Positions 11,469-23,104 of a stretch of DNA of 64,000 bases are shown here, in pieces (the stretch's first letter is position 1; each line of letters begins with the position of its first letter). The notes beneath the pieces are model-generated. The model ran no database searches and was not told where the DNA came from. It saw only the letters and a list, made by a program, of their open reading frames with translations. The stretch covers positions 944,001-1,008,000 of the forward strand of contig NC_011565.1 in NCBI RefSeq assembly GCF_000010645.1, read 5' to 3'. The translations under genes and the position numbers were made by a program. This DNA is from Candidatus Azobacteroides pseudotrichonymphae genomovar. CFP2 (GTDB taxonomy: Bacteria > Bacteroidota > Bacteroidia > Bacteroidales > Azobacteroidaceae).

Positions 11469-13601
11469 ATGAGAAAAAACAAACTACAAAAATTTAAAGA
11501 AATAGAAAAATTTTCGCATGTTTTTCAATATCCTTACATCACTCTACAAAAAAAAAGCTTTGAAATGAAAGGGAAATGGTGTGAAAAGTTTTTTCAAAAC
11601 AACTATCCAATTGTTCTTGAACTTGGATGTGGGAAAGGTGAATACACAGTTAGTTTAGCAAAAATGTTTCCAAAAAAAAACTTTATTGGAATAGATATTA
11701 AAGGAGCAAGAATCTACTCAGGAGCTAAACAAACATTAGTGGAAAATTTAGATAATGTGGCATTTTTGCGTACTCGTATAGAACTTATCAACCATTTTTT
11801 TACACAAAATGAAGTATCGGAAATATGGCTTACTTTCCCCGATCCACAACCCAAAAAAACAAACAAAAGACTTATATCTGCTCGTTTTATACAAAATTAT
11901 AGTAATATTTTAAGAAATAATGGAATCATTCATTTGAAAACGGATAGTTATTTCTTGTTCAATTATACCTGCGAAATAATTAGAGCTAATAATTTCCAAA
12001 TATTGTTTCAAACAGACGATTTGTACCAAAATTGCCTAACAAACAAAGTGCTTTCTATTCGAACTTTTTATGAACAACAATGGATTGACAGAGGATTGAA
12101 AATCAAGTACATTTGTTTCCTTTGCCAACAAAGGAAGAATTATATTGAACCAAAAATAAATATCAAATTGGACAACTATCAAAGTTATGGTAGGAATAAT
12201 CATTCTATTTCCAAAAAACATTTTCTCACCCTACGGAAAGTAGTACCATGTATTCACAACAAACTACCTTTTTTGAGATCTCTTTTTTGGAAAATTAATA
12301 AGGGAGAAACATGGTCCATCATTGGAAAAAATGGAAGTGGAAAAACATTACTAGCAAAAATTGCAGCTGGCAAATATAGCCTTGCTGGAGGAGAAATCAC
12401 CTATTGTTTTTCAGAAAAACCAGAGAAGGCAATCAAAATAATCAGCGTCCAATCAGTATACTCACTTGCCGATTTTTGTAAATCTTACTACCAACAACGT
12501 TTCAATCATACAGAAACAGACCATTCTCCTTTGGTTACTGATTTATTCTGTTTCGAACAAATAAAACAGATCTTTGATATTGAAAAATTAATGTCTAACA
12601 AACTTATTCATTTGTCAAGTGGTGAACTTTGGAAACTCTTGATTGCAGGAGTCTTACTTGAACATCCTAGTATGATTATTTTTGATAATCCTTTCGTTGG
12701 TTTAGATATTAATGGACGTCGACAACTAAATGAAATTTTTTACCTTTTATATAAAAAAGGTATTCAACTAATATTTTTGACACCATCTTGTAACGATATC
12801 CCTTCGCTTACATCTCATATTTTGGAAATAAATAAAAGCTCAGCCTCTACTTTTAAAACAAGTAAATGGAAACCACAAAAAATAAAAAATAAAGAAATTC
12901 TATCTGTTGATTGGCATTTATTCCCTCCATCCATTTTCAATAACTCAAAAGTGATAGTAAAAATGGAAAACATAGATATAGTCTATAAAAAGAAAACCAT
13001 TTTACAAAATATCAACTGGGAAATAAAACGAAATGAAAAATGGGCTCTTTTAGGTGTTAACGGTTCTGGAAAATCGACTTTAATTAGTTACATCTGTGCA
13101 GATAATCCTGCTTCATATAATAAAAAACTGATATTATTCGATCGCAAACGCGGTACAGGCGAAAGTATCTGGGATATAAAAAAACGAATTGGTTTTACCT
13201 CTCCAGAAATGCATCTTTATTACAGAAATTCTATCACTTGTAGACAAGTGATAGAATCTGGATTTTTTGATAGTGTTGGCTTGTGGCACAGACGCACTGA
13301 ACAACAAACCATTCTTACGGACTATTTATTTGATTTGTTTCGTATTGATTTTTTGAAAAATTGCTCCTTTTTACGAATTTCCTCTGGAGAGCAAAGATTA
13401 ATACTTTTTGCTCGTGCATTGGTCAAAAATCCAGAATTATTAATTTTAGACGAACCTTTTCATGGACTAGACGATGAGAATAAACATCGATGCTTGCAAA
13501 TCATAGAAGCATATAATAAACAACCAAACAAATCACTTATTTTTATCACCCACCAACCGGAAGAAATCCCTCCCAGCATTAATTTATTTTTCCATTTGTA
13601 A
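11469..13601 (+). CDS. TrmB tRNA methyltransferase fused to a double ABC ATPase
   Basis: One uninterrupted 710-codon frame joins two proteins that are normally separate. Residues 1-220 are TrmB, the tRNA guanine-46 N7-methyltransferase: VLELGCGKGEY for S-adenosylmethionine binding, IWLTFPDPQPKK, and an end at RGLKIKYICFL. After a roughly 35-residue link with no Met, residues 255-710 form two ATP-binding cassettes like ModF/PhrA: Walker A GKNGSGKT and GVNGSGKS, signatures LSSGE and ISSGE. The second Walker B is LLILDEP; the first is MIIFDNP, lacking the usual Glu. No transmembrane segments exist, so it is not a transporter by itself. Loss of a stop codon between neighbouring genes is the simplest origin. 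Confidence 0.88.
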   Translation: MRKNKLQKFKEIEKFSHVFQYPYITLQKKSFEMKGKWCEKFFQNNYPIVLELGCGKGEYTVSLAKMFPKKNFIGIDIKGARIYSGAKQTLVENLDNVAFLRTRIELINHFFTQNEVSEIWLTFPDPQPKKTNKRLISARFIQNYSNILRNNGIIHLKTDSYFLFNYTCEIIRANNFQILFQTDDLYQNCLTNKVLSIRTFYEQQWIDRGLKIKYICFLCQQRKNYIEPKINIKLDNYQSYGRNNHSISKKHFLTLRKVVPCIHNKLPFLRSLFWKINKGETWSIIGKNGSGKTLLAKIAAGKYSLAGGEITYCFSEKPEKAIKIISVQSVYSLADFCKSYYQQRFNHTETDHSPLVTDLFCFEQIKQIFDIEKLMSNKLIHLSSGELWKLLIAGVLLEHPSMIIFDNPFVGLDINGRRQLNEIFYLLYKKGIQLIFLTPSCNDIPSLTSHILEINKSSASTFKTSKWKPQKIKNKEILSVDWHLFPPSIFNNSKVIVKMENIDIVYKKKTILQNINWEIKRNEKWALLGVNGSGKSTLISYICADNPASYNKKLILFDRKRGTGESIWDIKKRIGFTSPEMHLYYRNSITCRQVIESGFFDSVGLWHRRTEQQTILTDYLFDLFRIDFLKNCSFLRISSGEQRLILFARALVKNPELLILDEPFHGLDDENKHRCLQIIEAYNKQPNKSLIFITHQPEEIPPSINLFFHL

Positions 13602-13602
13602 A

Positions 13603-13634
13603 AGTCTTCTCACGTTTTAAATTGAGAAGACTTC
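13603..13634. terminator. Bidirectional terminator between convergent genes
   Basis: An 11-bp perfect inverted repeat (arms 13603-13613, aagtcttctca, and 13624-13634) with a 10-nt loop sits between the 3' ends of the convergent fusion gene and glgP. Its position and symmetry fit a shared terminator. Confidence 0.75.
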
Positions 13635-13643
13635 TACAACTTT

Positions 13644-16208
13644 CTATATGTGAACCCATTTTACATAAGCGAAATCCATTCGATGAGGCAAATCCTTGTT
13701 AAAAGGATGGATCCTAACCCCATACTTGATAGTACCAGGATGAGAAACCGGTAACTTAACCGTAAAATATAATTTACTCCCCTCAACTTTCTCCAAAGTG
13801 CCAGCTTCTATTGTAATTGATTCTTCACCTACCCCATCCTCTCTTAATTGGACAATTTCCAATCCTAAATCAGCACGAAGATCGTGCTTATCTATTACCA
13901 TATCCATTGAAATAGCACTACCAACTTCTATTCCTTGATTAAAAATACCTTCATCATAGTTAATAGAAACCACTTCAATTTCACTCCAATGATCTGCAAC
14001 TTCTTCTTTCCATGCTGCCAATTCCTTAGCTTTAGAAAAATTATCCCGTTTCAACTTTTCAGAACGATTAGCAAGGTTATTATAATAACGTTCAATATAG
14101 TCATCAAACATGCGTTTAGTTGTATAATAAGGAGCAATTTGAGCAATGGATTTCTTTATATACTGTATCCATCCAACAGAATAACCCTTACTATTTTTAG
14201 CATAATAAAGTGGGATAATTTCATTTTCTAACAAGGAATAAATAGTAGCTGCATCCAACTGATCTTGAAATTCATTGTTTTCATAAGTACACTTATCAGT
14301 CAATGCCCAACCAGCACCTTCTCGGTAACCTTCATACCACCAACCATCCAAAACTGAAAAATTCAATACACCATTCATTTCTGCTTTTTGTCCAGATGTA
14401 CCAGATGCTTCCAAAGGTCGAGTAGGAGTATTCAACCAAATATCTACTCCAGAAATCAAACGTTTAGCTAAACGCATATCATAATTTTCAAGGAAAATGA
14501 TTTTGCCTAAAAATTCAGAACGACGAGATATGTCTACAATACGTTTAATTAAATCCTGTCCTCCCCCATCGGCAGGATGTGCTTTCCCAGTAAATATAAA
14601 TTGAACAGGATAGTACGGATTATTTAGAATTTTAGCAAGTCTATCCAAATTGGTAAACAATAAGTGTGCCCGTTTATAAGTAGCAAAGCGCCTTCCAAAA
14701 CCAATCAAAAGTGCATTTGAATCAATTCTATCTAATATAGAAACAACCTTAGAAGGATCACCCTGATTTTTTAACCAATTATCCTTGAATGAATCTTTAA
14801 TATAATTCACCAATCGTTTCTTCAATGTTGTGCGAATATTCCATATTTCTTCATCTTCTACCTGATAAATTTTCCCCCAAGTTTTAATATTAGACTGATC
14901 TTTATAAAAGGACTGATCAAAATGTTTCTCATAACATCTACGCCATTCAGAAGCAGCCCACGTAGGCATGTGAACTCCATTAGTTACATATCCCACATGT
15001 AATTCTTGCGGATAATAACCTTTCCATAATGGAGCAAACATACGTTTGGATACTGTTCCATGTAGTTTAGAAACCCCATTAGCTTCTTGACAAGTATTCA
15101 GTGCAAAAACACTCATAGAAAATTCTTCCTGACTACCAGGATTAGTTCTACCCATATCCATAAAATCTTGCCAACTGATACCTAACTTGTCAGGAAAATG
15201 ATCCATATACTTGCGAAATAAATTTTCTTCAAAATAGTCATGCCCCGCTGGTACCGGAGTATGGCAAGTATACAAAGCAGAGGCTCTTATAACTTCTAGA
15301 GCTTGATTAAAAGTCAATTTACTGTTTTGAATATAATCTACCAAACGCTGAGCATTAATTAAAGCAGCATGTCCCTCGTTACAATGATATAACTGTTTTT
15401 TTATACCCAGCTTATTTAATAACATAATCCCACCTACACCCAAAAGATATTCTTGTTTGAGACGGTCTTCTTTACTTCCACCATATAAACGAGAAGTAAT
15501 GCAACGATCCCATTCACTATTTTGTTCCAGATCAGTATCTAACAAATACAATTTAATACGACCCACATTCACTACCCATACATATGAATATACAACGAAT
15601 GAATTGTAAAAAACATCCAAAACTAGTGGTTGGTCATTTTTATCCATTACCTGCCTAATGGGAAGCTGATCAAAATGTTGTGCTTCATAATTAGCAATTT
15701 GCTGTCCATCTATAGACAGAGACTGTGTGAAATAACCATAACGATACAAAAAACCTATTGCAGTCAGATCAGCACGAATATCGCTGGCTTCTTTTATATA
15801 ATCACCTGCTAAAATTCCCAACCCTCCCGAATAAATTTTCAACACATGGCTCAAGCCATATTCCATACTAAAATAAGCAATGCTCGGTATATTTTTGTTA
15901 TAAGGTTCATTCATGTAATCCTCGAACGTACTATACAACATTTTGATTGATTCCATCAAAGAAGAGTCTTTTGTAATAGCTTCCAAACGAGAAAATGGAA
16001 GACTTTGCAGAAATAGGACCGGATTCCCCTCTACCCTATTCCAGAGTTCTTTATCTATAAAAGCAAACAATTCCATTACTTCATAGTTCCAAGACCACCA
16101 TATATTATGTACAATTTCATCCAATATTTTTAATTCATTAGGCAATTTGAAATGAGCATTACACTCCTTCCACACAGGTTCATTTGCACAATTTGCTCTG
16201 ATTCTCAT
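13644..16208 (-). CDS. glgP: Alpha-glucan (glycogen) phosphorylase, short type
   Basis: GlgP releases glucose 1-phosphate from glycogen. The 854-residue protein is of the TIGR02094 type: [41 protein letters not shown], and near residue 600 the PLP-site motif [14 protein letters not shown] with its lysine. The C-terminal 130 residues form the extra beta domain seen in this type. It lies 26 bp downstream of the glycogen synthase gene on the same strand, so synthesis and breakdown are probably co-transcribed. No defects are seen. Confidence 0.94.
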   Translation of the reverse strand: MRIRANCANEPVWKECNAHFKLPNELKILDEIVHNIWWSWNYEVMELFAFIDKELWNRVEGNPVLFLQSLPFSRLEAITKDSSLMESIKMLYSTFEDYMNEPYNKNIPSIAYFSMEYGLSHVLKIYSGGLGILAGDYIKEASDIRADLTAIGFLYRYGYFTQSLSIDGQQIANYEAQHFDQLPIRQVMDKNDQPLVLDVFYNSFVVYSYVWVVNVGRIKLYLLDTDLEQNSEWDRCITSRLYGGSKEDRLKQEYLLGVGGIMLLNKLGIKKQLYHCNEGHAALINAQRLVDYIQNSKLTFNQALEVIRASALYTCHTPVPAGHDYFEENLFRKYMDHFPDKLGISWQDFMDMGRTNPGSQEEFSMSVFALNTCQEANGVSKLHGTVSKRMFAPLWKGYYPQELHVGYVTNGVHMPTWAASEWRRCYEKHFDQSFYKDQSNIKTWGKIYQVEDEEIWNIRTTLKKRLVNYIKDSFKDNWLKNQGDPSKVVSILDRIDSNALLIGFGRRFATYKRAHLLFTNLDRLAKILNNPYYPVQFIFTGKAHPADGGGQDLIKRIVDISRRSEFLGKIIFLENYDMRLAKRLISGVDIWLNTPTRPLEASGTSGQKAEMNGVLNFSVLDGWWYEGYREGAGWALTDKCTYENNEFQDQLDAATIYSLLENEIIPLYYAKNSKGYSVGWIQYIKKSIAQIAPYYTTKRMFDDYIERYYNNLANRSEKLKRDNFSKAKELAAWKEEVADHWSEIEVVSINYDEGIFNQGIEVGSAISMDMVIDKHDLRADLGLEIVQLREDGVGEESITIEAGTLEKVEGSKLYFTVKLPVSHPGTIKYGVRIHPFNKDLPHRMDFAYVKWVHI

Positions 16209-16234
16209 AATTTTTTTTCTATTTAAATTATTAA

Positions 16235-17890
16235 CTACAATTTCCTTAAAGCAACGTCATAAGCTTGCAAATAATATTTGATGAAATGAGACCAAAATGC
16301 TTTCTTCGATAGAGCACAGGAGGTTCTTTGTATATTCAATATTTGACTGGAATCATATTTCGTAATATATTTCACGATTATATTTTTAATAGCTTCAGCT
16401 GTTTCAAAATAATTATCATCTGTCCTCTCTACAACTGCAACCCCCAAATCTAGAGTATCACTTTTTGCTCCTTTTGATTTTGCCCATATACCAAATCCTG
16501 TAAGATTGGTCGTGATAGTTGGAATATGAAAAGCTATACTTTCTAATGGCGTATATCCCCATGGTTCATAATAAGAAGGGAATACTGTTAAATCCATCCC
16601 TATTAATAAATCATAATACACCATATTGAAAATACCATCTTCACCATTCAAATATGAAGGGACAAAAATAATTTTCACTTGACTATCATCCTCATTTGTA
16701 AAATTCAAATAATAAAGATATTCGCAAATAGGATCATTACACAAAGGCCCCACTAGCTCATGTGTAATAAAAGGACGAGGCAAAGGGAATTGAGAAGAAA
16801 CAGCGTTTTCTAAACGTTCCTTTAAATCCGCCCTAGCACCCTGCAAACATGCAGGAACCAATACAAAAGCAATGATTGGACGATCAAAATAAGTTTTTTT
16901 TAGCCTATAAATAGTTTCAATAAAAACATCAATTCCCTTGTTTTTATATTCGTATCGTCCAGCAGTTGCCAACAAAAAAGCATTTTCAGGAATGGATAAC
17001 CCTATTAATTTTTGAATAACATTGATAAGTACACTACGCGCCTTCACCTTTTTTGTTTCAAACATTTTTCCTTTTGGAACAAAATCAGAATCAAAACCAT
17101 TTGGAATAATTATATCAGGTTTCTTTTCTAACAATTGAGTACATTCCTTTCCCGTAATCTCACTTACAGTTGTAAAGCAATTAGCATAAAAAGCTGCTAG
17201 TTTTTCAAGAGTATGTTTACCTTTTATATTCAATTCAGAAGCCATCTGATCACCATTGTAATTGGATAATTGGCCATACAAAGGTTTGTTGTTAGCACAA
17301 ATAGAACGACCAATAGAAGTCGCATGAGTAGTAAAAAGCGTTGCAACAGTCGGAAGATATTTATGAATATAAAGCACTGCCATTCCAAGCATCCATTCAT
17401 TCAAATGAGCAATTACTTTTTTACCCTGTAATTGCAAAAAATGATAAAGGCTTTCTATCACTTTACTAGTAGCATAGGCAAACATACAAGAATCATCGTA
17501 ATCTCCATAAGCAACAGTGGAATCAATATGATATTTTTCCCACATTTGAAAATAGATGATATCTTTTTCTTCGTAGAAAGGCAAAAAATCAACTAAAATA
17601 GTAATTGGTTTGCCAGGAATATTCCAATAACCCACACGTACCTTTAACCCTTCCTGCTCGTTAGCATACTTTCTCCATGAATCTAATATTGTTTCACTTT
17701 CAATAAATTCAATATTACTTTCTTTTTTATGTAAAAAAGGGCCAATAAAAAAAATCTTATCTTTTTTAAAAAGGTTCAGTAGAGTCCGCACTCGTGTCGA
17801 CAAAACAGTGTAGATCCCTCCTACCTTGTTACAAACTTCCCACGAAGACTCGAAAATATAATCAGGAGCCAACATCTCATGAAACGCCAT
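16235..17890 (-). CDS. Glycogen synthase, GT3 (eukaryote-like) family
   Basis: This 551-residue glycosyltransferase starts [20 protein letters not shown], typical of the GT3 glycogen synthases of Bacteroides rather than bacterial GT5 GlgA. It also has [15 protein letters not shown] and, near residue 440, [18 protein letters not shown] with the donor-site glutamates. It should extend alpha-1,4-glucan from a sugar nucleotide, probably UDP-glucose. It is followed at 26 bp by glgP. The start is supported by the family N-terminus lying a few residues inside the ATG. Confidence 0.92.
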   Translation of the reverse strand: MAFHEMLAPDYIFESSWEVCNKVGGIYTVLSTRVRTLLNLFKKDKIFFIGPFLHKKESNIEFIESETILDSWRKYANEQEGLKVRVGYWNIPGKPITILVDFLPFYEEKDIIYFQMWEKYHIDSTVAYGDYDDSCMFAYATSKVIESLYHFLQLQGKKVIAHLNEWMLGMAVLYIHKYLPTVATLFTTHATSIGRSICANNKPLYGQLSNYNGDQMASELNIKGKHTLEKLAAFYANCFTTVSEITGKECTQLLEKKPDIIIPNGFDSDFVPKGKMFETKKVKARSVLINVIQKLIGLSIPENAFLLATAGRYEYKNKGIDVFIETIYRLKKTYFDRPIIAFVLVPACLQGARADLKERLENAVSSQFPLPRPFITHELVGPLCNDPICEYLYYLNFTNEDDSQVKIIFVPSYLNGEDGIFNMVYYDLLIGMDLTVFPSYYEPWGYTPLESIAFHIPTITTNLTGFGIWAKSKGAKSDTLDLGVAVVERTDDNYFETAEAIKNIIVKYITKYDSSQILNIQRTSCALSKKAFWSHFIKYYLQAYDVALRKL

Positions 17891-17994
17891 ATAAAACTAT
17901 TTTTTTATAAAAAAATTAAAGATATGAATTCTACTTAAAAAACAAAACAGCTTAAATTCCTATAATTAACCCGAATTGTGATATTTTTACTCCT

Positions 17995-18783
17995 ATGAAT
18001 GTGAATGGTCTTCGTATCAGTATTATCCAGTTGGAAATTATTTGGGAAGACAAAGAAAAAAATATAAAAAATTATCAGTCTTTTATTTCTCAATTAAAAG
18101 GTAAATCCGATTTAGTCGTTCTGCCAGAAATGTTTGCTACAGGATTTTCTGTAAGTGCAAAACATCTACCAGAAACTAACACAGATAAAATTATGCAAAC
18201 CATTCTCTCTTGGTCAAGAGTATTTGATCTAGCTATTTCTAGCAGCTTTTTAGCAAAAGACAAAGATGGTAATTTGTTCAACAGAGGATTTTTTGCTACT
18301 CCAGAAGGAAAAATTCATTTTTCAGATAAAAGGCATCTCTTTAGAATGAGTGAAGAAATTCATCTTTTTAATCCAGGGGAAAATTATAACATTATTCCTT
18401 ATAAAAACTGGAATATTCGATTAATCATCTGTTATGATTTGCGTTTTCCCGTTTGGACCCGGAACAAAAATAACGAATACGACCTTTTACTCTGTGTAGC
18501 TAATTGGCCTAAAACTCGAAGTAATTCATGGGAAATCCTATTGAAGGCCAGGTCCATTGAGAATCTATGCTACACCTGTGGGGTAAACCGAATTGGACAC
18601 GATGGAAATAATATTTCTTACCAAGGCGGCTCCATGCTTTTAAATTTTAAAGGAGAAATAATTTTAGAAGCAGGAAAAGATCAAGAATCAGCTCTCACAA
18701 CTACTATTTATAAGGAAAAATTGCAAGATTTTCGAAACAAATTTCCTATATGGAAAGACGCTGATTCATTTAATTTTTCATAA
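17995..18783 (+). CDS. Nitrilase-superfamily amidohydrolase, omega-amidase-like
   Basis: The 262-residue protein shows the Glu-Lys-Cys triad of carbon-nitrogen hydrolases: VVLPEMFATGF (Glu45), FSDKRHLF (Lys112) and IICYDLRFPVW (Cys146). The sequence pattern is that of YafV-type omega-amidases, which hydrolyse alpha-ketoglutaramate to repair a side product of glutamine transamination. It is a lone plus-strand gene, divergent from the glycogen synthase. A different small-amide substrate is possible. Confidence 0.88.
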   Translation: MNVNGLRISIIQLEIIWEDKEKNIKNYQSFISQLKGKSDLVVLPEMFATGFSVSAKHLPETNTDKIMQTILSWSRVFDLAISSSFLAKDKDGNLFNRGFFATPEGKIHFSDKRHLFRMSEEIHLFNPGENYNIIPYKNWNIRLIICYDLRFPVWTRNKNNEYDLLLCVANWPKTRSNSWEILLKARSIENLCYTCGVNRIGHDGNNISYQGGSMLLNFKGEIILEAGKDQESALTTTIYKEKLQDFRNKFPIWKDADSFNFS

Positions 18784-18918
18784 TCATAAAACTTTTTCTA
18801 TCTGATACTCCCAATATTTATTTTTAATTTCACACAAATGAAATATAGCAAAGGCGAGTAGATGTTCCCTGTTCAGGACAGAGGGGGAGATCGGATGAAT
18901 GGAAAAATCTACTTAATA

Positions 18919-20817
18919 TTACTTTTCTTCAATTAAACATTTAACAATACTTTTGATATCCATGCCACATAGTTTATATAATTCAGCAATAGTACCATGT
19001 GGAATAAATTCATCAGGAACACCTATTTGTTTAATTTTTGGATCATATCCATTTTGAACCATAAATTCAATAACAGCTGTTCCCAGCCCCCCCTTAATAG
19101 TCCCATCTTCAATAACAACTACACACCGATAATTCTTACCTATCTCATGCAATAATTCCTCATCAATCGGCTTTAAATAAATCATATCGTAATGAGCTAC
19201 ACTAATGCCTAATTTTTCAACTAAACGGATAGCCTTCCTTGCCAAATTTCCGATAGTACCAATACTTACAACGGCAATTTCTTTCCCTTCTTTAAGTTTA
19301 CGTCCCTTTCCAACAGGTAATGCTTCAAATGAATATTCCCAATTCTTCAATTCTCCATATCCTTTCGGATAACGAATAACAAATACCCCCTTAGCATTAG
19401 GTTGTATAGCTGTAAACATTAGATTTCGCAGATCTTTTTCATTCAATGGAGCCGTAATTGTAATATTTGGAATACAACGCAAATAGGCTAAATCTAATAC
19501 TCCATGATGCGTAACCCCATCTTCACCTACCAATCCGGCTCTATCCAAACAAAGTATCATATTCAGATTTTGTAAAACTGCATCGTGAATAATATTATCA
19601 TAAGCCCGCTGCATAAAAGACGAATAAACATTACAGAAAGGAATCATACCTTCTTTTGCCAATCCTGCTGCAAAAGTAATAGCATGTCCTTCTGCAATAC
19701 CTACATCAAAAGTCCTATGTGGCATCTCCTTCATCAAAAAGGTCATAGAGCACCCACTAGACATAGCAGGCGTAACTCCTACAATATTATTATTCATTCG
19801 AGCTAACTCAACCAAAGTATGCCCAAATACATCTTGATATAAAGATGGGAGATTTTCTGACCAAACCTTAATGCGTTCTCCCGTTTCAGGATTAAATTTA
19901 CCCGGTGCATGCCATACATCTGCTTTGTTTTCCGCTGGCCCAAATCCTTTTCCTTTTACAGTGCAAACATGCAATAATTTAGGACCTTTCATACTTTTAA
20001 TATCTTCAAAAACCTTAACTAACTCCTTAATATTGTGACCATCTATTGGACCAAAGTAGCGAATGTTAAGTCCTTCAAAAATATTATGTTGTTTCGTCAA
20101 AAGTGCTTTCAAACTATTGGTAAAACGAAGAATGAACCCCCTTTCTCTCTCTTTGATAATACTATATTTTTTAAGAAAATTATATAATTTGAAACGAATG
20201 GTATTATAGGTATACGAAGTAGTAATTTTAATAAGCGACTGGCTTAGTCCCCCTACCGAACGGTCTATAGCCATATTGTTATCATTCAGAACTATCAATA
20301 AATCATTTGGGTTAGAAGAAACATTATTTAATCCCTCAAACGCCAACCCTCCAGTTATGGACCCGTCTCCAATAATTGCTACTATCTTCCTATTTTCTCC
20401 CTTCAACCAAGAAGCAATAGCCATTCCTAATGCAGCAGAAATAGAATTGGAAGCATGACCTGCAATAAAAGCATCATATTCACTTTCTTGAGGATTAGGG
20501 AAACCGCTTATTCCTCCTAACTTACGAAGTGTATGAAACGATTCCCGCCTTTCTGTCAGTATCTTGTGACCATATGCTTGATGTCCTACATCCCATACAA
20601 TTCTATCATACGGAGTATTAAATACATAATGCAGAGCGACTGTCAATTCCACTGTCCCTAAATTAGAACCTAAATGACCTGGATTTTCTGACAAAACTTC
20701 AATAATATATTCTCTCAATTCCTTACATACTTGCTCAACTTGCTCTATTGCTAATTTCCGTAAATCTTCTGGAGAATTTATTTTAAATAATAACGAATAA
20801 TCTGAAATCTTCTTCAT
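18919..20817 (-). CDS. dxs: 1-deoxy-D-xylulose-5-phosphate synthase
   Basis: Dxs condenses pyruvate and glyceraldehyde 3-phosphate, the entry step of the MEP isoprenoid pathway. The 632 residues are full length. Visible are [16 protein letters not shown], the thiamine-pyrophosphate motif GDGSITGG at about 150 ending in NDNNMAID, and a transketolase-type pyrimidine-binding domain ([19 protein letters not shown], then [15 protein letters not shown]). With ispF at 23.8 kb it shows that the MEP route is retained. The gene appears intact and alone on its strand. Confidence 0.96.
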   Translation of the reverse strand: MKKISDYSLLFKINSPEDLRKLAIEQVEQVCKELREYIIEVLSENPGHLGSNLGTVELTVALHYVFNTPYDRIVWDVGHQAYGHKILTERRESFHTLRKLGGISGFPNPQESEYDAFIAGHASNSISAALGMAIASWLKGENRKIVAIIGDGSITGGLAFEGLNNVSSNPNDLLIVLNDNNMAIDRSVGGLSQSLIKITTSYTYNTIRFKLYNFLKKYSIIKERERGFILRFTNSLKALLTKQHNIFEGLNIRYFGPIDGHNIKELVKVFEDIKSMKGPKLLHVCTVKGKGFGPAENKADVWHAPGKFNPETGERIKVWSENLPSLYQDVFGHTLVELARMNNNIVGVTPAMSSGCSMTFLMKEMPHRTFDVGIAEGHAITFAAGLAKEGMIPFCNVYSSFMQRAYDNIIHDAVLQNLNMILCLDRAGLVGEDGVTHHGVLDLAYLRCIPNITITAPLNEKDLRNLMFTAIQPNAKGVFVIRYPKGYGELKNWEYSFEALPVGKGRKLKEGKEIAVVSIGTIGNLARKAIRLVEKLGISVAHYDMIYLKPIDEELLHEIGKNYRCVVVIEDGTIKGGLGTAVIEFMVQNGYDPKIKQIGVPDEFIPHGTIAELYKLCGMDIKSIVKCLIEEK

Positions 20818-21069
20818 TGAAAAAATTATTATATAAAATCAATAGATAATTCTAACTTATGTAGAACAATATTATGGAATAATTTTCATTCAAATTTTTC
20901 ATCACAAACAATTAGCGATAATAGGTTTTTGTAAAAAAAATGATTAGTTGATCAGAAAAAAACCATCTAATTTTTTTGACTTTAAATTCACACAATATTT
21001 CAAAAAAAGTATCTACTAATCCAGCCGAAATGACAATATGCCTAAATTATCTGCACAAATTGTTAAAAG

Positions 21070-22494
21070 TTAATCCTCTACAATTCCTCTCTGTTTTGCT
21101 AAATTGATTAAATAATTATGAGCAGCTTCATATTCATTTGGAATCTCTCCATCCAATATAGCCTCCTTGAGTGCCAATTTTAACTCTCCTATTTTTTTAC
21201 TTGCAGGCAAAGAAAACATTTTCATAATCTCCACTCCATCTATTGGAGGTTGAAAATTTCTCACCCTATCCTTTTCCTCTATACTCTTCAACTTATTTCG
21301 TACCAGCTTGAAGTTATAAAGAAATTGTTTTACCTTTCCCAAGTTTTTAGAAGTAATATCAGCTTCACAAAGCATCATCAAATCATCAATGTCATCGCTT
21401 GCTTCAAATAACAAACGACGAATAGCCGAGTCCGTTACCTCGTTATCTGACAATACAATAGGACGCATATGTAGAAAAACTAGCTTTTCCACGTATTGAA
21501 GATTATTATTGATTGGCATTCGCATACGCCTAAAAATTTTTTTCAACATTTCTGCTCCTTTACACTCATGCCCATGAAAAGTCCACCCGCATCTATAATT
21601 AAATCGTTTAACAAGGGGTTTACCAATATCATGGAGCAAAGCTGCCCAACGTAACCATAACTTATTACTCACTTTAGCAAGGTTATCAACAACAGCTAAA
21701 GTATGATTAAAATTATCCTTATGACCAATACCTTCTCTAGTCTCTATCCCTTTGAGAGCTGTAAGCTCGGGAAGAATGAGACGTAATAAACCAGTTTTCT
21801 CCAAAAGTTCAAAACCCACCGAAGGGCGAGGAGAAAGAATAATTTTGTTCAATTCATCCACTATGCGTTCTCTTGAAACAATATTTATCCTGTTACAATT
21901 ATTTCCTATAGATTCAAAAGTCTTTGATTCTATAAAAAAACCTAATTGCGAAGCAAAGCGAATTGCTCGCAACATTCGTAAAGGATCATCTGAAAAAGTA
22001 ATATCTGGATCAAGGGGTGTTCTAATAGAACATTCTTCCAAATCAGTCAATCCATCAAAAATGTCTATCAACTCTCCAAAACGATTTTGATTAATACATA
22101 TTGCTAATGTATTAATCGTAAAGTCCCTACGCTTTATATCGTCTTCCAAAGATCCTTCTTCCACTATAGGATTACGAAAAGCCCAACTGTAAGATTCTTT
22201 TCTTGCCCCCACAAATTCTATTGCTATATCCCTATATTTTAATTGAGCTGTACCATAATTCTTGAAAAGAATAAGACTGGCTGACCCTAAACTCTTAGCA
22301 ACTTCTTTCGCTAAAGAAATTCCGTTACCTACGCAAACAACATCAATATCTTTAGATAAACGATGAAGAAATATATCACGAACAAACCCACCGATAACAT
22401 ATGCATCCACTCCCAAAGTATCGGAAGTAGAAGTCAAAACTCTAAAAATAGGATTGGTTTGAAGTTTTTCCCTTGAAATTTGAATGCTGCTCAT
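21070..22494 (-). CDS. CCA tRNA nucleotidyltransferase / poly(A) polymerase family with HD domain
   Basis: The 474-residue protein has the class II nucleotidyltransferase head: AYVIGGFVRDIFLHRLSKDI followed by DVV, with Gly35-Gly36 and metal-binding Asp49 and Asp51. RRDFTINTLAI and DDPLRMLRAIRFASQLGF follow. A central HD motif (ALLHDIGKP, near residue 290) gives the phosphohydrolase domain usual in Bacteroidetes versions. It most likely adds or repairs the CCA end of tRNAs. A poly(A) polymerase role cannot be excluded from sequence alone. Confidence 0.9.
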   Translation of the reverse strand: MSSIQISREKLQTNPIFRVLTSTSDTLGVDAYVIGGFVRDIFLHRLSKDIDVVCVGNGISLAKEVAKSLGSASLILFKNYGTAQLKYRDIAIEFVGARKESYSWAFRNPIVEEGSLEDDIKRRDFTINTLAICINQNRFGELIDIFDGLTDLEECSIRTPLDPDITFSDDPLRMLRAIRFASQLGFFIESKTFESIGNNCNRINIVSRERIVDELNKIILSPRPSVGFELLEKTGLLRLILPELTALKGIETREGIGHKDNFNHTLAVVDNLAKVSNKLWLRWAALLHDIGKPLVKRFNYRCGWTFHGHECKGAEMLKKIFRRMRMPINNNLQYVEKLVFLHMRPIVLSDNEVTDSAIRRLLFEASDDIDDLMMLCEADITSKNLGKVKQFLYNFKLVRNKLKSIEEKDRVRNFQPPIDGVEIMKMFSLPASKKIGELKLALKEAILDGEIPNEYEAAHNYLINLAKQRGIVED

Positions 22495-23104
22495 AACATC
22501 CGTATTTTACGAAAAAACCATAGAAAATTGATATCTAATAAAAAAACGTCAGAACTTCCTAAAATTATCATGGTTAACGAAGCTAATTTATTCAAATTAG
22601 GAAGAACATCTAACCTCTCAAAAAAATAAAGGATACAAAGTATAAAATAATATATTCACAAAATACATAACAAACTTTGCATTGCATTTGTTGATTTATG
22701 GCATATATCCAGATATCCTTCTTAACATATAAGAAAAATATGCTATAATCCAATAATATTTCTCTTATTCATCAGTACAAATATTATGTATGGAGATAAA
22801 ACAATAAATTTTTCACCACTTCATTCTAGTAAAACAAAAAAATAAACGCAAATAAAATCCATTTCAAAAGTGAGAAAGCATTCTTTCTAGAGATCTATTT
22901 GCTGAATTCTTTTTTCAGACATATCACAACAACAATATATATATAATTCTATAGCAATGTTACTCATATAGCAATGTTACTCATATATTTGTATCGTTTT
23001 GCTAAAAACAAAACGTTTTGAAAACTTTGGTCTCTCAAATGAGTTAAAGATGCAACCATCTTTTGAAAACTCTCATTATAAATGTAGAAAAACTAAAATA
23101 ATCT
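22495..23104. other. Long AT-rich intergenic region with a 17-bp tandem repeat
   Basis: About 610 bp between divergent genes, with no supported reading frame. A 17-bp unit (agcaatgttactcatat) occurs twice in tandem at 22953-22969 and 22970-22986. A 12-bp palindrome (caaaacgttttg) lies at 23009-23020, about 85 bp before the FAH-family gene, and could be an operator. Both are seen directly; the function is unknown. Confidence 0.5.
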
